Of a stretch of DNA of 64,000 bases, positions 9,817 to 21,839 are shown piece by piece. Origin of the DNA: Melitaea cinxia (lineage: Eukaryota > Arthropoda > Insecta > Lepidoptera > Nymphalidae). The stretch covers positions 4,049,501 to 4,113,500 of the forward strand of contig NC_059421.1 of the NCBI RefSeq assembly GCF_905220565.1. The letters run 5' to 3'. A program made the translations under genes and the position numbers. The notes beneath the pieces are model-generated. The model made no database searches. It was not told where the DNA came from and was given only the letters and a program-made list of their open reading frames with translations. Each line of letters opens with the position of its first letter. Positions within the stretch are counted from its first letter, which is position 1.

Positions 9817-10828
9817 CGTATAATGATCACGATCAGTTTATACAATCTACAAATTATTAGAATGCTACAATATCCAGAAAATAGGCTATTAAAAATCAAC
9901 CTATTATTTTTCCAGAATAATACAAAAATCCATACGAGTGAAACAGCAACAAATTCCTAGTGTTGTGATAAAACTGCTCATAGTGATATATCCATAATCG
10001 AAACACATGATATCTTTCATCATCCGGGGTTTCGAAAAGGTTTTCTAGGGACTATCAGACGATATATCCCGTGTAAATAACAAAAACACGATATTCCATA
10101 GTTTAATATTCTTGGTTCGGAGTAAAATAAATAATTCATGCGCCCTTTAATACAAGGCTTATCTGTTTCATCTCGGGTAACATTATTTACCGCGGTTTGT
10201 GTAAATAACAATGAAAAAAATTCAATTTTTAACATTATTAAAAGCAAAAGTCTAGAGATGGTTGATTTAAAAATATTATATGTACCGGTTTCCTGGATTG
10301 ATGTGATGAAAGAGTTGTATTAAAAGCCTTAACAATGCTGGGCGGTGGATGAACCGATATACAACTTTACGATTTTTTCCGATTTTGGTTTTCTCACGAG
10401 GACATAAGGGGTGTTGTTTTTCTACGAAACTTATAGGACCCGGTATATTTAAGTATAATATCAGTGAAAATTCAATCATTTAAATTACGAAGATACATCA
10501 TAATATAAACAAAGAAATTATGGAATCGGATTAATAAGAAATTTCGTCAATCTCCTGCATTTCCAATTTGATACAAACTGCATTTCTTGTGTCTGCAACT
10601 GTTACCAGCTACCGTATAGATAGCACTGAATATTGCATGCAAGACAAAAGTACTGGAGCGTACTGAAACAGACTATAAATGTCTCATAGCTGAGCAAAGA
10701 TTTCTTCTCCTCAAAGGAGGAACATTCAATATTAACACTTATGTAACTACACTGCTCATTGCGAGTTGGTAAATATTATACAGATAAATACTAGTCAGAG
10801 ACATTTAATTAATCCACATGTAATCATT
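9817..10828. other. AT-rich spacer
   Basis: Overlapping short open frames on both strands at 10020-10479 have no recognisable motif. No RNA gene or repeat was recognised. Confidence 0.4.
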
Positions 10829-10982
10829 ATAATGAAACAGTTTATTAGGTTTTTTTACATGCCCATGGTCAAGAGGGTCAGGCCTTCCGTGACCTGTAAC
10901 CTGTCCTGAAGTAACCGAAACATCGAGGATATAAAAAAAACCTAATAATGTGCGATAAAAACGGATATAGTTGTTTCATTAT
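10829..10982. repeat. Small foldback with a CTGAAG...GAAAC block
   Basis: There are two nested inverted repeats: ATAATGAAACA (10829-10839) with TGTTTCATTAT (10972-10982), and TTATTAGGTTTTTTTA (10842-10857) with its reverse complement near 10931-10947. The loop contains CTGAAGTAACCGAAAC (10906-10921). This resembles a degenerate hammerhead core, but the base after CTGAAG is T where the core needs A, and stem II is missing. It could be a Penelope-like terminal fragment. Confidence 0.4.
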
Positions 10983-11058
10983 TATGAGTGAAATTTGCGT
11001 AAACATTAGTAAACACATATCACGATCACGACTTGGATTGTGTCTTGTAACATTTCAC

Positions 11059-11324
11059 CGTTAGGCATAGGCCTCTTTCTCCATGTAGGAGAAGGATCAG
11101 AGCTTAACACACAACGCTGCTCGGGCTAGGCGGATTTATTCCCTAATATAAGTCCTAATGTTCATTGTCAGATATTTATGATAACAACCGAAACCAACAG
11201 CTTAACGACAGACATCCAAAATAAATATTTGTACAAACACAAATATCCGTTCGGAGCTAAAATCGAACCTCAAACCGCCGGTGTTCGACGCATTTACGCA
11301 CCACTACACCGGAACGGTTATCAA
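11059..11324 (-). repeat. tRNA-headed SINE (family B variant)
   Basis: On the minus strand a degenerate head near 11324 (ACCGTTCCGGTGTAGTGG) and a B-box-like GAGGTTCGATTTTAGC precede the AATATTTATTTTGG body. The tail is GATCCTTCTCCTACATGGAG followed by AAAGAGGCCTATGCC near 11063. It is diverged but almost full length. The short plus-strand open frame at 11178-11372 is within it. Confidence 0.65.
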
Positions 11325-11685
11325 TGTAGTATTTTTTTTATGATTTTAGATGTCTATCAGGTGTCTTATTGACACAAAATTATAAATTTGGTACCTAATT
11401 CTGTATTTATTCTAGGTAGCTTATAAATGGTACGTTGTAAAAGATATGTGGTTTAATTTAAGCCTCTTGGTTATATTCCATCCCCTATATTACGTTTCAA
11501 AGTTTCATCCGAAATATTAAACTTTGAAAACTCAAAATTCCTGTTCCTATGAGAGAGAATAAACAATCCGTCTTAATGTTTAATATACGTATTATAACTC
11601 ATATTGTTACGTTTTTTTAACTGCGATTAAAAATCAATGTCAACGAAGTCTAAACAATTAATAGTCTACTTTCAAAATATTTTTA

Positions 11686-11990
11686 ACCGACTTCAAAAGA
11701 GGAGGAAGTTACTCAATTCGACCGTGTATATATATATATTAGGTATGTTCAGGGATAACTTCATCGTATATGAACCGATTTTGGTAATTCTTTTTTTCGT
11801 TGGAAAGGGTATATCCCAAGTGTGGTACCATGATAAGGAGACCAGGATCTGATGATGGAATCCCAGAGAAATCGAGGGAAACCCTCGAAAATCGTAGTGG
11901 CGACCTGTGCGTCTGTTAATTTTTTTCATCTACTTACGTTGTATTACTTGTAAGTGTAATTGAAGTCGGTTTTTTTCGTTTTCGAGCAAA
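11686..11990 (+). repeat. Family H element, mid-length copy
   Basis: It begins TTTTTAACCGACTTCAAAAG (11680s), passes through TACTCAATTCGACCGT, GGTACCATGATAAGGAGACC, GATGATGGAATCCCAGAG and ATCGAGGGAAACCCTCG, and ends GTAATTGAAGTCGGTTTTTT near 11974, then TCGTTTTCGAGCAAACACAA. Short inverted ends AACCGACTTCAA/TTGAAGTCGGTT are clear. It lacks part of the middle present at 60.6 kb. Confidence 0.7.
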
Positions 11991-12156
11991 CACAATTATA
12001 TTCAAACAAATATATTACGGATTCCAATCCTTTTCGATGAATTCATACAATTCTATAAAACATTATAACATGATATACGATTACATGATAATCGAGATAC
12101 ATATAGCCTAATAATAACAAAACGTTAACGATAACGATTTAGCTTGTAATATCCTA

Positions 12157-12452
12157 CAGTTGCGCAGAGGCCTCTTACTCCATGCAAGAGAAGGATTTGA
12201 GCTCAATCCACCACGCTGCTCCACGGCGGGATGGCGGATATGTTCCTTAGTATGAGTAACGATCGCTATCAGGTATTTATGATAACACCGGGACCGACGA
12301 CTTAATATGCTTTGTAGACCCACAAGAGCATACATTCAAAACCGGAAAGAAATATTTGTAAAAATATAAATATTAGCAACCCGAGCGCGATCGAACCCCA
12401 AACCGTCGGTGTTGTAGGCGCCTTCACGCGCCACTACGCCAAAGCGGTTGTT
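12157..12452 (-). repeat. tRNA-headed SINE (family B variant), near full length
   Basis: On the minus strand: head AACCGCTTTGGCGTAGTGGC (A box), B box GGGGTTCGATCGCGC, body with CGGTCCCGGTGTTATC and GATAGCGATCGTTACTCATA, then TCCTTCTCTTGCATGGAGTA and a shortened AGAGGCCTCTGCGCA tail. The 75-codon frame at 12108-12335 is a chance frame inside it. Confidence 0.7.
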
Positions 12453-12721
12453 AGTTGTTATATCTTGACAAGAACGAATAAAAAATATTAACAATGATAT
12501 TTATCACTGTCAGTTAAACTATTTTTAATTTTTTTATTTTTTATTTTATTATTTTTATGTCATGAAGATTTTTATCGCGTAAACGTTAGCAATGGGGAAT
12601 ACTTTGACATAATACATATATCTACCATTTAGGACAAATGATAAGTAAAATTATGTTTTAATATATTTTATTAACTTACGTTAACGGGTACGAAGTATTT
12701 GAATAATAATAATAAATAACA

Positions 12722-12872
12722 CTCAGCGGCACTCCCAATACACAAGCACAAACGCCCAGACCACGATAAACATCTATATGGCCAATATAAATGTCTGTCG
12801 TGAGCGGGGATCGAACACGCAACCGCCACCGCAACAGCCAGTGCTATGACCACTGCGCCAACGCGTCGTCAT
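12722..12872 (-). repeat. tRNA-headed SINE (family B), 5' half
   Basis: The minus-strand head GACGCGTTGGCGCAGTGGTC has a good A box, followed by a diverged B box (GTGTTCGATCCCC) and GACATTTATATTGGCCATAT. It is truncated after CGTGGTCTGGGCGTTTGTGC. Confidence 0.7.
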
Positions 12873-14024
12873 GATGAATAAGACATTCCTACTGTTAAAT
12901 ACAAACGACGGATCTGCATGAAATTTGGCGCAAAGACTCTTTATTTTAACTATTTTAATTTTTCTAAAACTGTCACACAGTCTACACTAAAACCTCTTTT
13001 GACAAAACAATTGTAAAATTTTATTTAGTAAATCATTTTCAATAATAATTTAAGTATGTCCACTACACTATCTTAATTTTTAAAAAGTATATGGTACTTA
13101 TAGAATGTCAAGCTACAACTGAATGTCTATTTCGACCGTACACGATGTACATAAACATATGTACGAACGTACAGCATTTATGAAGCCACGACATATTGTA
13201 AATTAAAAAAAGGCGAATAGAACTGTGACATTGCAATTTTTGAGTGAATTTTTTGTATATATTTTCAGATAAGAAATCGAGGGAAACTAAAAAAGATGTT
13301 TGTATAACCATAATATTTATGTATGTGATATATGTAGCACTTAAGTCTTTTAACACTACATCAATTATGGTTTTATCAGTAGTTAAATAAACAAAAAAAA
13401 AATTAAGAAGTATTGACTCTACTTTAAAAATTAACATCCAATTACAATATTACCGATCATCAAATCCTATCAGCAACATCTATTATATAATCAAAACAAT
13501 ACTGTAGTTTGAAAACACAGAATACATTTTACGATTCCTAGAAACGAAGCGAAAAGTTTCTAGGCCGCATATATTTCGCGAGTCAAAAGTTTCCTTCTAT
13601 CGTAGATTAGTGGGATTGCCGCGAGCTATTAGTATCAAGATACGCAAATCACTTACATTTCAAAGTTCATGTTATACTCGTATGTAGATTAACAATACCC
13701 TCACGGCAAAACGCTATTTGCTAACATTAGGAACGAAATTGAAGTATGTTTCTCTTACCATTATAACCTCTAATATCTGACGAGCGCTGTATTGTGGTTT
13801 TAACAATTTTGGTTTCGACTCTGTGCGAAATTCGTGTTTAAAATTAACCTATATGTTAACCCGGATTTAACTTAAATTTCTAATAATAGAAAAATGTAAA
13901 ATGAATAAAACAGGTTCACAAAATTCAGTGTTTACAGATTAGAAACAAACAATTACTTATCATGTAAATGATATGTGTAGTGAACAAATAGCCTACTTTT
14001 AATACGCCTACTAATAATCAACTT
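12873..14024. other. AT-rich spacer
   Basis: A GC-richer patch at about 13540-13700 (CTAGAAACGAAGCGAAAAGT and ATTTCGCGAGTCAAAAG) has no recognised coding or RNA content. The 109-codon minus-strand frame at 13108-13437 has a hydrophobic, AT-driven composition and no motif. Confidence 0.4.
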
Positions 14025-14202
14025 ACTCCGTCCCTCCATCCATATTTTTTTACACGGTAAGTAACCACTAACATATCATACACTAAAACCTTCTCCGAAA
14101 CACGCTGCATCTTATGGTATAAGTATTATTCCGATCGGTTCAGTAGTTTTCTCAGTACCTATAACCGAACTAAAAAGCCGGCTCTCTATTTATTAGTATA
14201 GA
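14025..14202 (-). mobile_element. Small non-autonomous Helitron
   Basis: The minus-strand 5' end is TCTATACTAATAAATAGAGA at 14202. The body (AACTGAACCGATCGGAATAA, CACGCTGCATC-like, GTGTTTCGGAGAAGGTTTT) matches the copy at 21.66 kb along its length. The 3' terminal CTAGT is not preserved at the left edge. Confidence 0.7.
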
Positions 14203-16538
14203 GATTAAGATGTTTATTACATAATGTCTCATTGGTATAACAGAATTATTTTTAATTAAACGCGTTTATATGTTGGGGACAGGCCTTTAAATTATATGTA
14301 CACCAAATTTACGACAAATTAAATAATAATATTATATTTATTATTCTATACCAAAGATAGACAAAAATAAATCAAAAAGCAATAAAAAATCTGTATGTAC
14401 AAAAAGCAGTCTTATTGCTAAAAAAGAAATCCCTTCCAGACAATCTTTGGACAATGTACATGGAGAGAATAAAGCGGAAAAGAGATATACACAAGGTAAT
14501 TAATTAATATGACAAATAATTTTTGATTAGTTTTAAAATAATAAATATATTTTAAAATAATATTATAACTGTGTACCCATTTGCTCTCATTGTTTAACCC
14601 ATCTGCATAACATATGTTGTGAAAGAGGAAATTTAAATTGAAAATTTGTTCCACTGCAATAAACAAAACACCCTTGTAGGGTTGTCTAGTTAATATGTAC
14701 ATAAAATCTAATGAAATACATTTAGCAAAAAATATATATATTATATCTTTATTTCAGATTAATTTGAACACCCCTGATCCAATTTCAACAGGACCTTTAC
14801 AAATACAAAAAGATTAAAAAAAAAATTTAAATTAAAACGTCGAACACGAAAATTTTGTGAAATCTTTTAGAAACCTAATTAAAATACAGAATTATTTTTT
14901 GGATAACAGTCAAATTGAAATAGTAATGTAGAAGATACTTATAGTTTTATATTTTCAAGTAAAACCGTACAAAAAGGCAATATCTAATTTAATGTTACAA
15001 TTTTGAACAGAAAACCATTTAAAATTTTAGGTCTTTTCCTCATTCCGAAGGCTTGAAAATTGCTTAATACCAAATCATTACACGCGCTTGCCCATAACTT
15101 CAAATTCAGACTGATTAGACGGAACCATATCAGCTAATACTATAGCTGAGGAACTTTAAGAATATGGCATAGTACCTCGGTGTTACCATACCATACTATT
15201 GATGGTAAGTGTACCCAGGTGAATAGTACGGTTTACAGCCCTGGTCCGCATCGCGTGCTAATAAATTACACGCCTCATGTACTTCGCATAATAGCTGAAG
15301 CGGTCGCGTACATTTGAGTCAATACTTTGACCTGGCTATTCAAATTGAAGCTTGGAATAAACTTTTTTTTTTAATCAAAAGAAAACCTCCAACAACTTCA
15401 ATGGTTTAATGAATTGCTGACCAGCTATTATATATTATATTTATTAACATTTACCAGTTATTTCTAGCTATTTCTACTTCTATTCGCTTTTCGTGGTCTT
15501 CGTAATATTTTGAATTAGCCTTTACGTGACGGAATAAACTATGAGTTGTCATAAAATGAGATTTTACAAGCGGTTGCGACGAAATATTGATTCACGAGCG
15601 CAATATTAGGGGAATCAGAAATAGACATAATAATAGCATTCATGAAATGATACCTAATATTACGAGCCTGTTCGTTAATCAAACTATTGAATAAGATATT
15701 ATATACAAACTTGTTAGTCAGTAAGTATATAGATTATTTATTAACCAACATAATATATGAAAGTGCCTTTGAAATAACCTTTTTTTTATTTTTTGAGAGT
15801 ACATATTACGCGATATATTTTTCTACTGTTATTATATTTCAATAATAGTTATTAAAAAAAAGTAGCGATAATGAGTGGTTTAATATTAATAAGACCTGAT
15901 ATTTTTAATAAGAAAGAAAGGGAGAAAGAAAGGGAATAACTGTGGATTATTGAAGTCGGTTTTTACTATGAAACTATTTCTTTTTTAATTTTAATTAGGG
16001 AAAAGCTTTATCCAGTTTGAAATGTATATTCTAATGAGAACGGCAAGACCACTGGACATTAAAATGAAGTGCTATATTTTTTGGTAATTTACATTTGCTA
16101 TACACGGCCATAATTCAACCAGATGGTTACTATTTCTCTATTTTACCTCTACAAAATAACCTTTTTTATAATTATAAATTAATATTTTTAAGTGGTGGTT
16201 ATCTAAAAAAGTAGTACGGATGCTATAAACCATTTATTATACGGCTATTGAAGACACGATCGAGTTCCAATCACGTTTATTATATGGTTAAAAAACGCTT
16301 GTAAATTTTATTCTCTCTAAAAACCTATATAATAAAGCCTATTCCGTTCTCAGGCTCGCTAGCGTGATTACTGTCATTAGAAGACCATTCGCTCGCGGCT
16401 ACTTTCAACACGTTAAATTTCGTCGAATTAGCACTCCAAATTTTTGGAGCGTTCAACAAAGACGCACTGTGTTTAATTTAGAAGTGTTAGGGTTTTATTT
16501 TGTTGATTTTCAATGATAGACTTTTAAATTAAAAAATA
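14203..16538. other. AT-rich spacer
   Basis: No gene is supported. A stretch at about 15060-15340 has higher GC with no open frame on either strand. GAACACCCCTG at about 14767-14777 looks like one end of a hAT-type element, but no partner end was found. A TTGAAGTCGGTTTTTAC fragment of family H lies at about 15952. Confidence 0.4.
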
Positions 16539-16828
16539 ACTGAGGTAGGGCACAGCAGGAATTTCCTGCTCAAAATATGGAGCAGCCCGACTGGGGTAGT
16601 ACCTCGACCTTACAGAAGATCACAGCTAAATAATACTGTTTTCAAGCAGTATTGTGTTCCTGTTGGTGAGTAAGGTGACCAGAGCTCCTGGGGGGATTGG
16701 GGATTGGGTCGGCAACGCGCTTGCGATGCTTCTGGTGTTGCAGGCGTCTATAAGCTACGGTAATCGCTTACCATCAGGTGAGCCGTACTCTTGTTTGCCG
16801 ACCAAGTGACATAAAAAAAAAAAAAAAA
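16539..16828 (+). repeat. SINE-like retroposon (family A), full copy
   Basis: It starts ACTGAGGTAGGGCACAGCAG and passes AAATATGGAGCAGCCCGACT, AGTACCTCGACCTTACAGAA and GCAGTATTGTGTTCCTGTTG. It ends GACCAAGTGACAT followed by 16 A residues. It has no tRNA-like head and no open frame. An A-rich 3' tail and many dispersed copies indicate retroposition. This copy serves as the reference for family A here. Confidence 0.8.
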
Positions 16829-16940
16829 TTGTTTTCGTAAGAAATTATTTTGGTAGATTTTTTTTTTCTGTTCGATTTTTTATAGAATTGGTAGAATTGA
16901 ATAGGTTTCATTATAAGTCACAATTTATATATTTTGGTTA

Positions 16941-17001
16941 TCTATACAAATAAATAAAATTGGAGTGTCTGTTTGTAATATTAAAATAAACGCTTTATTA
17001 A
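16941..17001 (+). mobile_element. Helitron 5' end fragment fused to family H
   Basis: TCTATACAAATAAATAAAAT and TGGAGTGTCTG are the same as the minus-strand 5' end of the Helitron at 54.35 kb. After about 60 bp (AAAATAAACGCTTTATTA) it runs straight into AACCGACTTCAAAAAAGG of family H. Confidence 0.65.
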
Positions 17002-17095
17002 CCGACTTCAAAAAAGGAGGAGGTTACCCAATTCGACCGTATAATATATATTTTTTCTATGTATATTCGGGGATAACTTCACAATTATTATCTAT
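17002..17095 (+). repeat. Family H 5' fragment
   Basis: CCGACTTCAAAAAAGGAGGA, GGTTACCCAATTCGACCGT and TATTCGGGGATAACTTCACA match the first ~100 bp of the copy at 60.39 kb, then homology is lost. Confidence 0.65.
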
Positions 17096-17587
17096 TAGGT
17101 TATAAACTCATACATACAAATAAAAACGTTGCTAATGACTTCGAAAGCTTAAAAACAATCTAAAACTCTCTAAATTTTGTGGAAATCTTATAACATAAAG
17201 ATTAATTTGCAAACTTTATTTCTTTTTCAATATAATCTAAAATTTATTAAGGCATTATGCGTAGTAATTATTCTTCTACCAATTTTCGGACAGGGAAAAG
17301 CGTTATGATATCGATGTGGTGTTTTAATTTGTGGATTTTTAATTAAAAGATTATTTTGTAGATTTTAAATAAAATGAAGTTTGTGTGGGTAACGGTAATT
17401 CGTCTTTTAATATTCATAGGTTTGAATTAAGGCAACGTACAGATTATATTTAAATATTTATAGTGGCAGATGAAGTTTTATTTCGATGCATTTTAAGCAG
17501 TCTAAGCAGAAAAATAAAAAATATAGTTTTCATTTTTTTTTCTCGAATTTGATATTTTTTTTCTTGAATTTGTCTCACGCATTTGTT
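17096..17587. other. AT-rich spacer
   Basis: Nothing recognised apart from poly(T) runs at 17530-17560. Confidence 0.4.
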
Positions 17588-17865
17588 GACGTAAGGCATG
17601 GCAGAAACATCTTGTTCCAAAATTTCTGCTCAACATGTCTGTAAAGTCCTACCTTACCAGGTAAGGTAGGAACTTACCTTCGAGAAGATCACAGTCAAAA
17701 AATTCTACTCAAAAGTATTGTTGTTTTTCTATGGTGAGTAAGGCTAGCGAGAGCTCATGAAAAGGGTCCGGGGGTAGAAGCGAAACCGCGCTTGCTATGC
17801 TTCTGGTATTACCATCAGGCGAACAGTATAAGATTGTTTGCCAGATTTTGTTAGCATAAAAAATA
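17588..17865 (+). repeat. SINE-like retroposon (family A), old copy
   Basis: GTAAGGCATGGCAGAAACAT through TGCTATGCTTCTGGTATTAC to GTTTGCCAGATTTTGTTAGC and an A tail correspond block by block with the 16.5-kb copy, with many substitutions. TACCTTACCAGGTAAGGTAG at 17649-17668 is a local palindrome. Confidence 0.65.
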
Positions 17866-19585
17866 TCTCATAACAGAAATCACATGCACATGTTTATAAT
17901 TACTGTATACGATATATACGATACGATACGATATATACGATATACTGTATACGATATATAACTATACCGTAACAACGAACAAATATTCTTCTAAAGAAAT
18001 ATCCTTCACAAATCTGCTCAAATATTTATAGTAAATATATTATATCGAAATATCTTCCTCTTTGTGCATACTTCCTTTATCACTTCTGAGGCGAGATAGT
18101 AAATATTTGATGGGTTATAATTACAGTAGCTCAAATATAAACCCAAGCTTTAATCAAGGGCAATCATAGGATTTTATCCCTTACCTAGGGAAAAGGAGAT
18201 CGTTATCGAACGTTTTTTCAAATGTTTATATATACTCATAGGTATAAATAATCCCTTAAAAATGTAATATCGTGTTTCAACGATCTACTCATTTAGAAAT
18301 AATATTAATCATTGTTTGTCTCTCTCAATTTAATTAAAAACCCTATAACAACCCTATTCATATTATTTATATACCATTCTGAAGTAGAAATTGCAAGTTT
18401 TAAAATCAGTGAAATAAAAACAAATATTTAAATTACTAACTCCAAATCGGATGCCTCAGGTGTTATATCATTTGCATATCCACAAACTGACACAGTAATA
18501 AGCACTTAACAGCGTAACCTGGCTGTTGCATCGGAGATATTCTGCTACAATATGGAATTATAAAGGAACCATTAAAACATACCTGCTAGGTTTTCACTCA
18601 GATATTACACGGTTAATAGTTATTATAGATTCACAGCGAGAATGTATTACGAAGTAGCCATTAATTTTAACTTTACCTGCATTAAGTAAAGAGGTTTTTT
18701 GCAAGGGCTAAGTGAATTATTTTTTACATAAATTTATTTCTTTCTTTAATATATTGACCTGCTAGAGTGCTCTATAGCGCCGTTTACATATACTTAATAT
18801 TGATCGTAGAAGTGTTAAAAAACATATTCGCTTGTTGAAAACTCTTAGCAGAGCTGACGTGTTTGTCCCAGAATATATTCTCGGAAGATCTTCATCAACA
18901 GTTTTACTTCCCATAGTCACTGTTCCTACAATGTTTTTAGGGGATCAATCAACCAAAACTCTTCAAAAAAGCTTAATTCAAGTAGGCTTTAAAAAAGTTT
19001 TGATTCGTCATTTTACAATTACTTATATAACTTAAAATTTAAAAAAATAATCACGTTTTATATGACGCTACCACAGATTCGGAACGTAGATTTTGCAAAA
19101 AGAAAATAATCGATTGTACTCTTTTAAAAATTCTTGACTTGAGAAGGTTTCGAGCATTCTTTTGAAATAAAACCTTATTTAGAATCGTTGTGATTTGAAA
19201 CTCGATAAAATGAAAATCCGTCACGATAAGGAAACAAACACATAAATACATAAAAGAGAATGAGATAGAATACATTACGCAGTATTTTATATTCTCGGTG
19301 AAAAAAAAAAGTATCTTGTAGACTACTTTTCAGAAGCTTCACTTTTGCCGTGTGCCACACACACTTATTTTTTCATTATAAATTTAATAAACCTATAATA
19401 ATATTCAGAAGTTTAAACATTCATATTTTATTTCAATATATATTTTACATTTATACACGTATATTTTACTATCTTGATTATTTCTGTACGGATATTTGTA
19501 TATATGTATGCGTATGAATTATTGAATCTATCATACACTATTTCTATTCATCCTTAAGAATATTGTACACTTCCTATCCGTCACT
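17866..19585. other. AT-rich spacer with ATACGATAT repeat
   Basis: At about 17905-17960, ATACGATA units form a palindromic microsatellite (GTATACGATATATACGATAC and repeats). Short frames at 18832-19035 and 19051-19360 are not convincing genes. Confidence 0.4.
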
Positions 19586-19738
19586 ACTATATCATGTCCT
19601 GTGCCCAAAGGTCACGTGGAAGAAATCGCTCTTCAGCGATAAAATCGCCTTTGCACATCCTTTTTTTTAATTACGACTGTTTGTTTATATTTTGGTGTAC
19701 AATAAAGAATATATTATTATTATTATTAAACCGCTAAA
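19586..19738 (+). repeat. LINE 3' end (family D)
   Basis: GTGCCCAAAGGTCACGTGGA, AGAAATCGCTCTTCAGCGAT, AAAATCGCCTTTGCACATCC and TTTTGGTGTACAATAAAGAA end in a (TTA)n microsatellite. The same order occurs at 36.87 and 52.00 kb. Ending in variable short repeats is typical of 5'-truncated non-LTR retrotransposons. The clade cannot be told from the tail. Confidence 0.6.
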
Positions 19739-20125
19739 GATATAAATCCACTAAACATTACAAGACGTCTCAACATCATATCATTAACATCATATTGTTT
19801 TTAATATAAATAAAAAGATTATATTTATATTTAACCAACACACAAAATCTTCGTTAATTCGATAATTAACGTTTAGACTAAACACGGAACATGATTTTCC
19901 CCCTGCGATAAATTCATTAGCTAATGAACTGCTCTAACGATCGCATTGTTCGACAATCAAAATACAACATTATCCCAGAGCTACGCTTGGAAACACGCGA
20001 AGAATTTTACACATGGCAAACATTGTTAACAAAACTTTCCAAAAAATTATGATTAAGAGTTAATATTATTAAAATGTTTGATAAATAAAAGATACTTGAG
20101 CGTATTATTCGTCCTGCAATGGACG

Positions 20126-20384
20126 TCCCATAGCTTGGCAAAAGCTTCTTTTTCATACCAAAAGGGTTAAAGCTTAATCCAATATTCTGCTCTATTTGAC
20201 ATTGGCGGATTTGGAGAATAATAATCACTGTGACGAGTAACGATCGCTATCAAATATCTATGATAACAACCGCAAGGATCCAGACCGGAAACAAATACTT
20301 GCAGAAATACAAATATCTACCCTGAGCGGGAATCGAACCCGCAACCATTTAAACGACTAAACGTACCACTACACAACAAACGAC
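20126..20384 (-). repeat. tRNA-headed SINE (family B variant)
   Basis: A clear minus-strand B box GCGGGTTCGATTCCCGC lies at about 20325-20341. The body contains GGTTGTTATCATAGATA and GATAGCGATCGTTACTCGTC. The head and tail are diverged. Confidence 0.7.
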
Positions 20385-20431
20385 ATCAACAAAAACATTA
20401 AAAAGATAATTGTTCTAGCGCAAACACTGTT

Positions 20432-20773
20432 GTGGTGCTGTGTGGCTACGGCACTAAAGAATTTAGCCACCCCCTCTCTTCCCGTGGGTGTCGTAAGAGG
20501 CGACTAAGGGATAACAAGGTTCCACCACCACCTTGGAACTTAAGAAGCCGACCGATGGCGGGATAACCATCCAACTGCTGGCTTTGAAATACACAGGCCG
20601 AAGACGGGCAGCAGCGTCTTCGGTGCGACAAAGCCAGTACTGCGGTCACCAACCCGCCTGCCCAGCGTGGTGACTATGGGCAAAACACATGAGTTCACGT
20701 TATTTTTGGCGTAAACTTGTGGAGGCCTATGTCCAGCAGTGGACTGTATAGGCTGTAATGAATGAATGAATGA
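20432..20773 (+). repeat. RTE-tailed retroposon (family F) with target duplication
   Basis: It starts GTGGTGCTGTGTGGCTACGG, then CTCTCTTCCCGTGGGTGTCG, GGCGGGATAACCATCCAACT and CAGGCCGAAGACGGGCAGCA, and ends AGGCCTATGTCCAGCAGTGG, ACTGTATAGGCTG and (TGAA)n. The flanks AAACACTGTT (20422-20431) and AAACATTGTT (20774-20783) look like a 10-bp target duplication with one change, so the ~340-bp unit moved as a whole. No tRNA head is apparent. The 3' end matches the RTE tail. Minus-strand frames over it are chance. Confidence 0.75.
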
Positions 20774-20783
20774 AAACATTGTT

Positions 20784-21663
20784 AGCGGAATAAAATCGAC
20801 TATGAAAATTTCGATATCAACCTCGCCACGGGCGTTACACGTTTTCAATTTAAGTGGATCAATCCTATTCACAAAAACTGTTAATTTAACAAAATAACAC
20901 CATTTCATCGTATAATAATCTATCAAATAATCTTTCAACAGATTTAACAAAACGACTTTAAGAATAGCGTCTATTTAAATAACAATTTGAACATCAATAT
21001 TCTCTAACATTTTATATTCACCCATTTCGAAGCCAAAAGATTAAATTGATACACAAAGACCAAACTCCATATTTCATTTGTAACGTTCAAATAAAGATAT
21101 AACCGAAAAAATTTCTATTGAAATATTCTTTTGTAACATTTCGAATTCGCGTTCGGATAAAGCAATGATGAATATCTTAAACTTTAGACGAGAGCTGGTA
21201 TACGAGGTTCTGTCGAGCGAGTTGGTGTGTCTAGGAATAAAAGGAAAAACTCCAAGCACTTAAAGAACCTTTTAAAAAAGTTTAAGTTCCCTTTACTTTG
21301 AATCAAGTATCATATATTAATAAGGTGTTTTACTTAAGGAAATATAAATAGAGTTGGTATTCCATGTATTTAGAGATTTCTTGCTACATTTACAAAAATA
21401 AAAGGTCATAGAATCATAACATTTTTTTAAAGGCTAAAAAATATTTTTCTTTTATCATATCCATATAATAATAAATTCCGCTTATTTTAGACGGCCTTCT
21501 TATGTGCGTTTTCTTATATTTTTTTTTCATACGTAAGGCTGTCACTGGTTTTATAATTCAGTCGTAGAGAATATGTCCTATATACAAATGAATATGTACT
21601 ATGAAAAATTGTAGGTCCTAGAACAAGACATGTTTTGAGCATTGTAAACTCAACTTTAAATCT
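20784..21663. other. AT-rich spacer
   Basis: No gene or repeat recognised. Confidence 0.4.
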
Positions 21664-21839
21664 TCTATACTAATAAATGGAGAGTCGGTTTTTTATTCGG
21701 TTATAGTGCGAAAACTACTGAACCGATCGGAATAATACTTATACGGTAAGATGCAACGTGTTTCGGAGAAGGTTTTAGTATACAATATGTTGGTGGTTAC
21801 TCATCATGTAAAATATATGGACGGATAGAGTACGCTAGT
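21664..21839 (+). mobile_element. Small non-autonomous Helitron, 176 bp
   Basis: The 5' end is TCTATACTAATAAATGGAGA and the 3' end is GAGTACGCTAGT. The body AAACTACTGAACCGATCGGA and GTGTTTCGGAGAAGGTTTTA matches the inverted copy at 14.1 kb. TC...CTAGT termini without a target duplication fit lepidopteran Helitrons. Confidence 0.75.

Noticed and set aside
14767..14777. Single hAT-like end GAACACCCCTG
   Set aside because: No matching inverted partner with an 8-bp duplication was found within several kilobases.
20446..20950. Minus-strand frames with proline/arginine-rich reading over family F
   Set aside because: Related frames recur in the F copy at 32.0 kb, with no sign of selection; the retroposon explains them.
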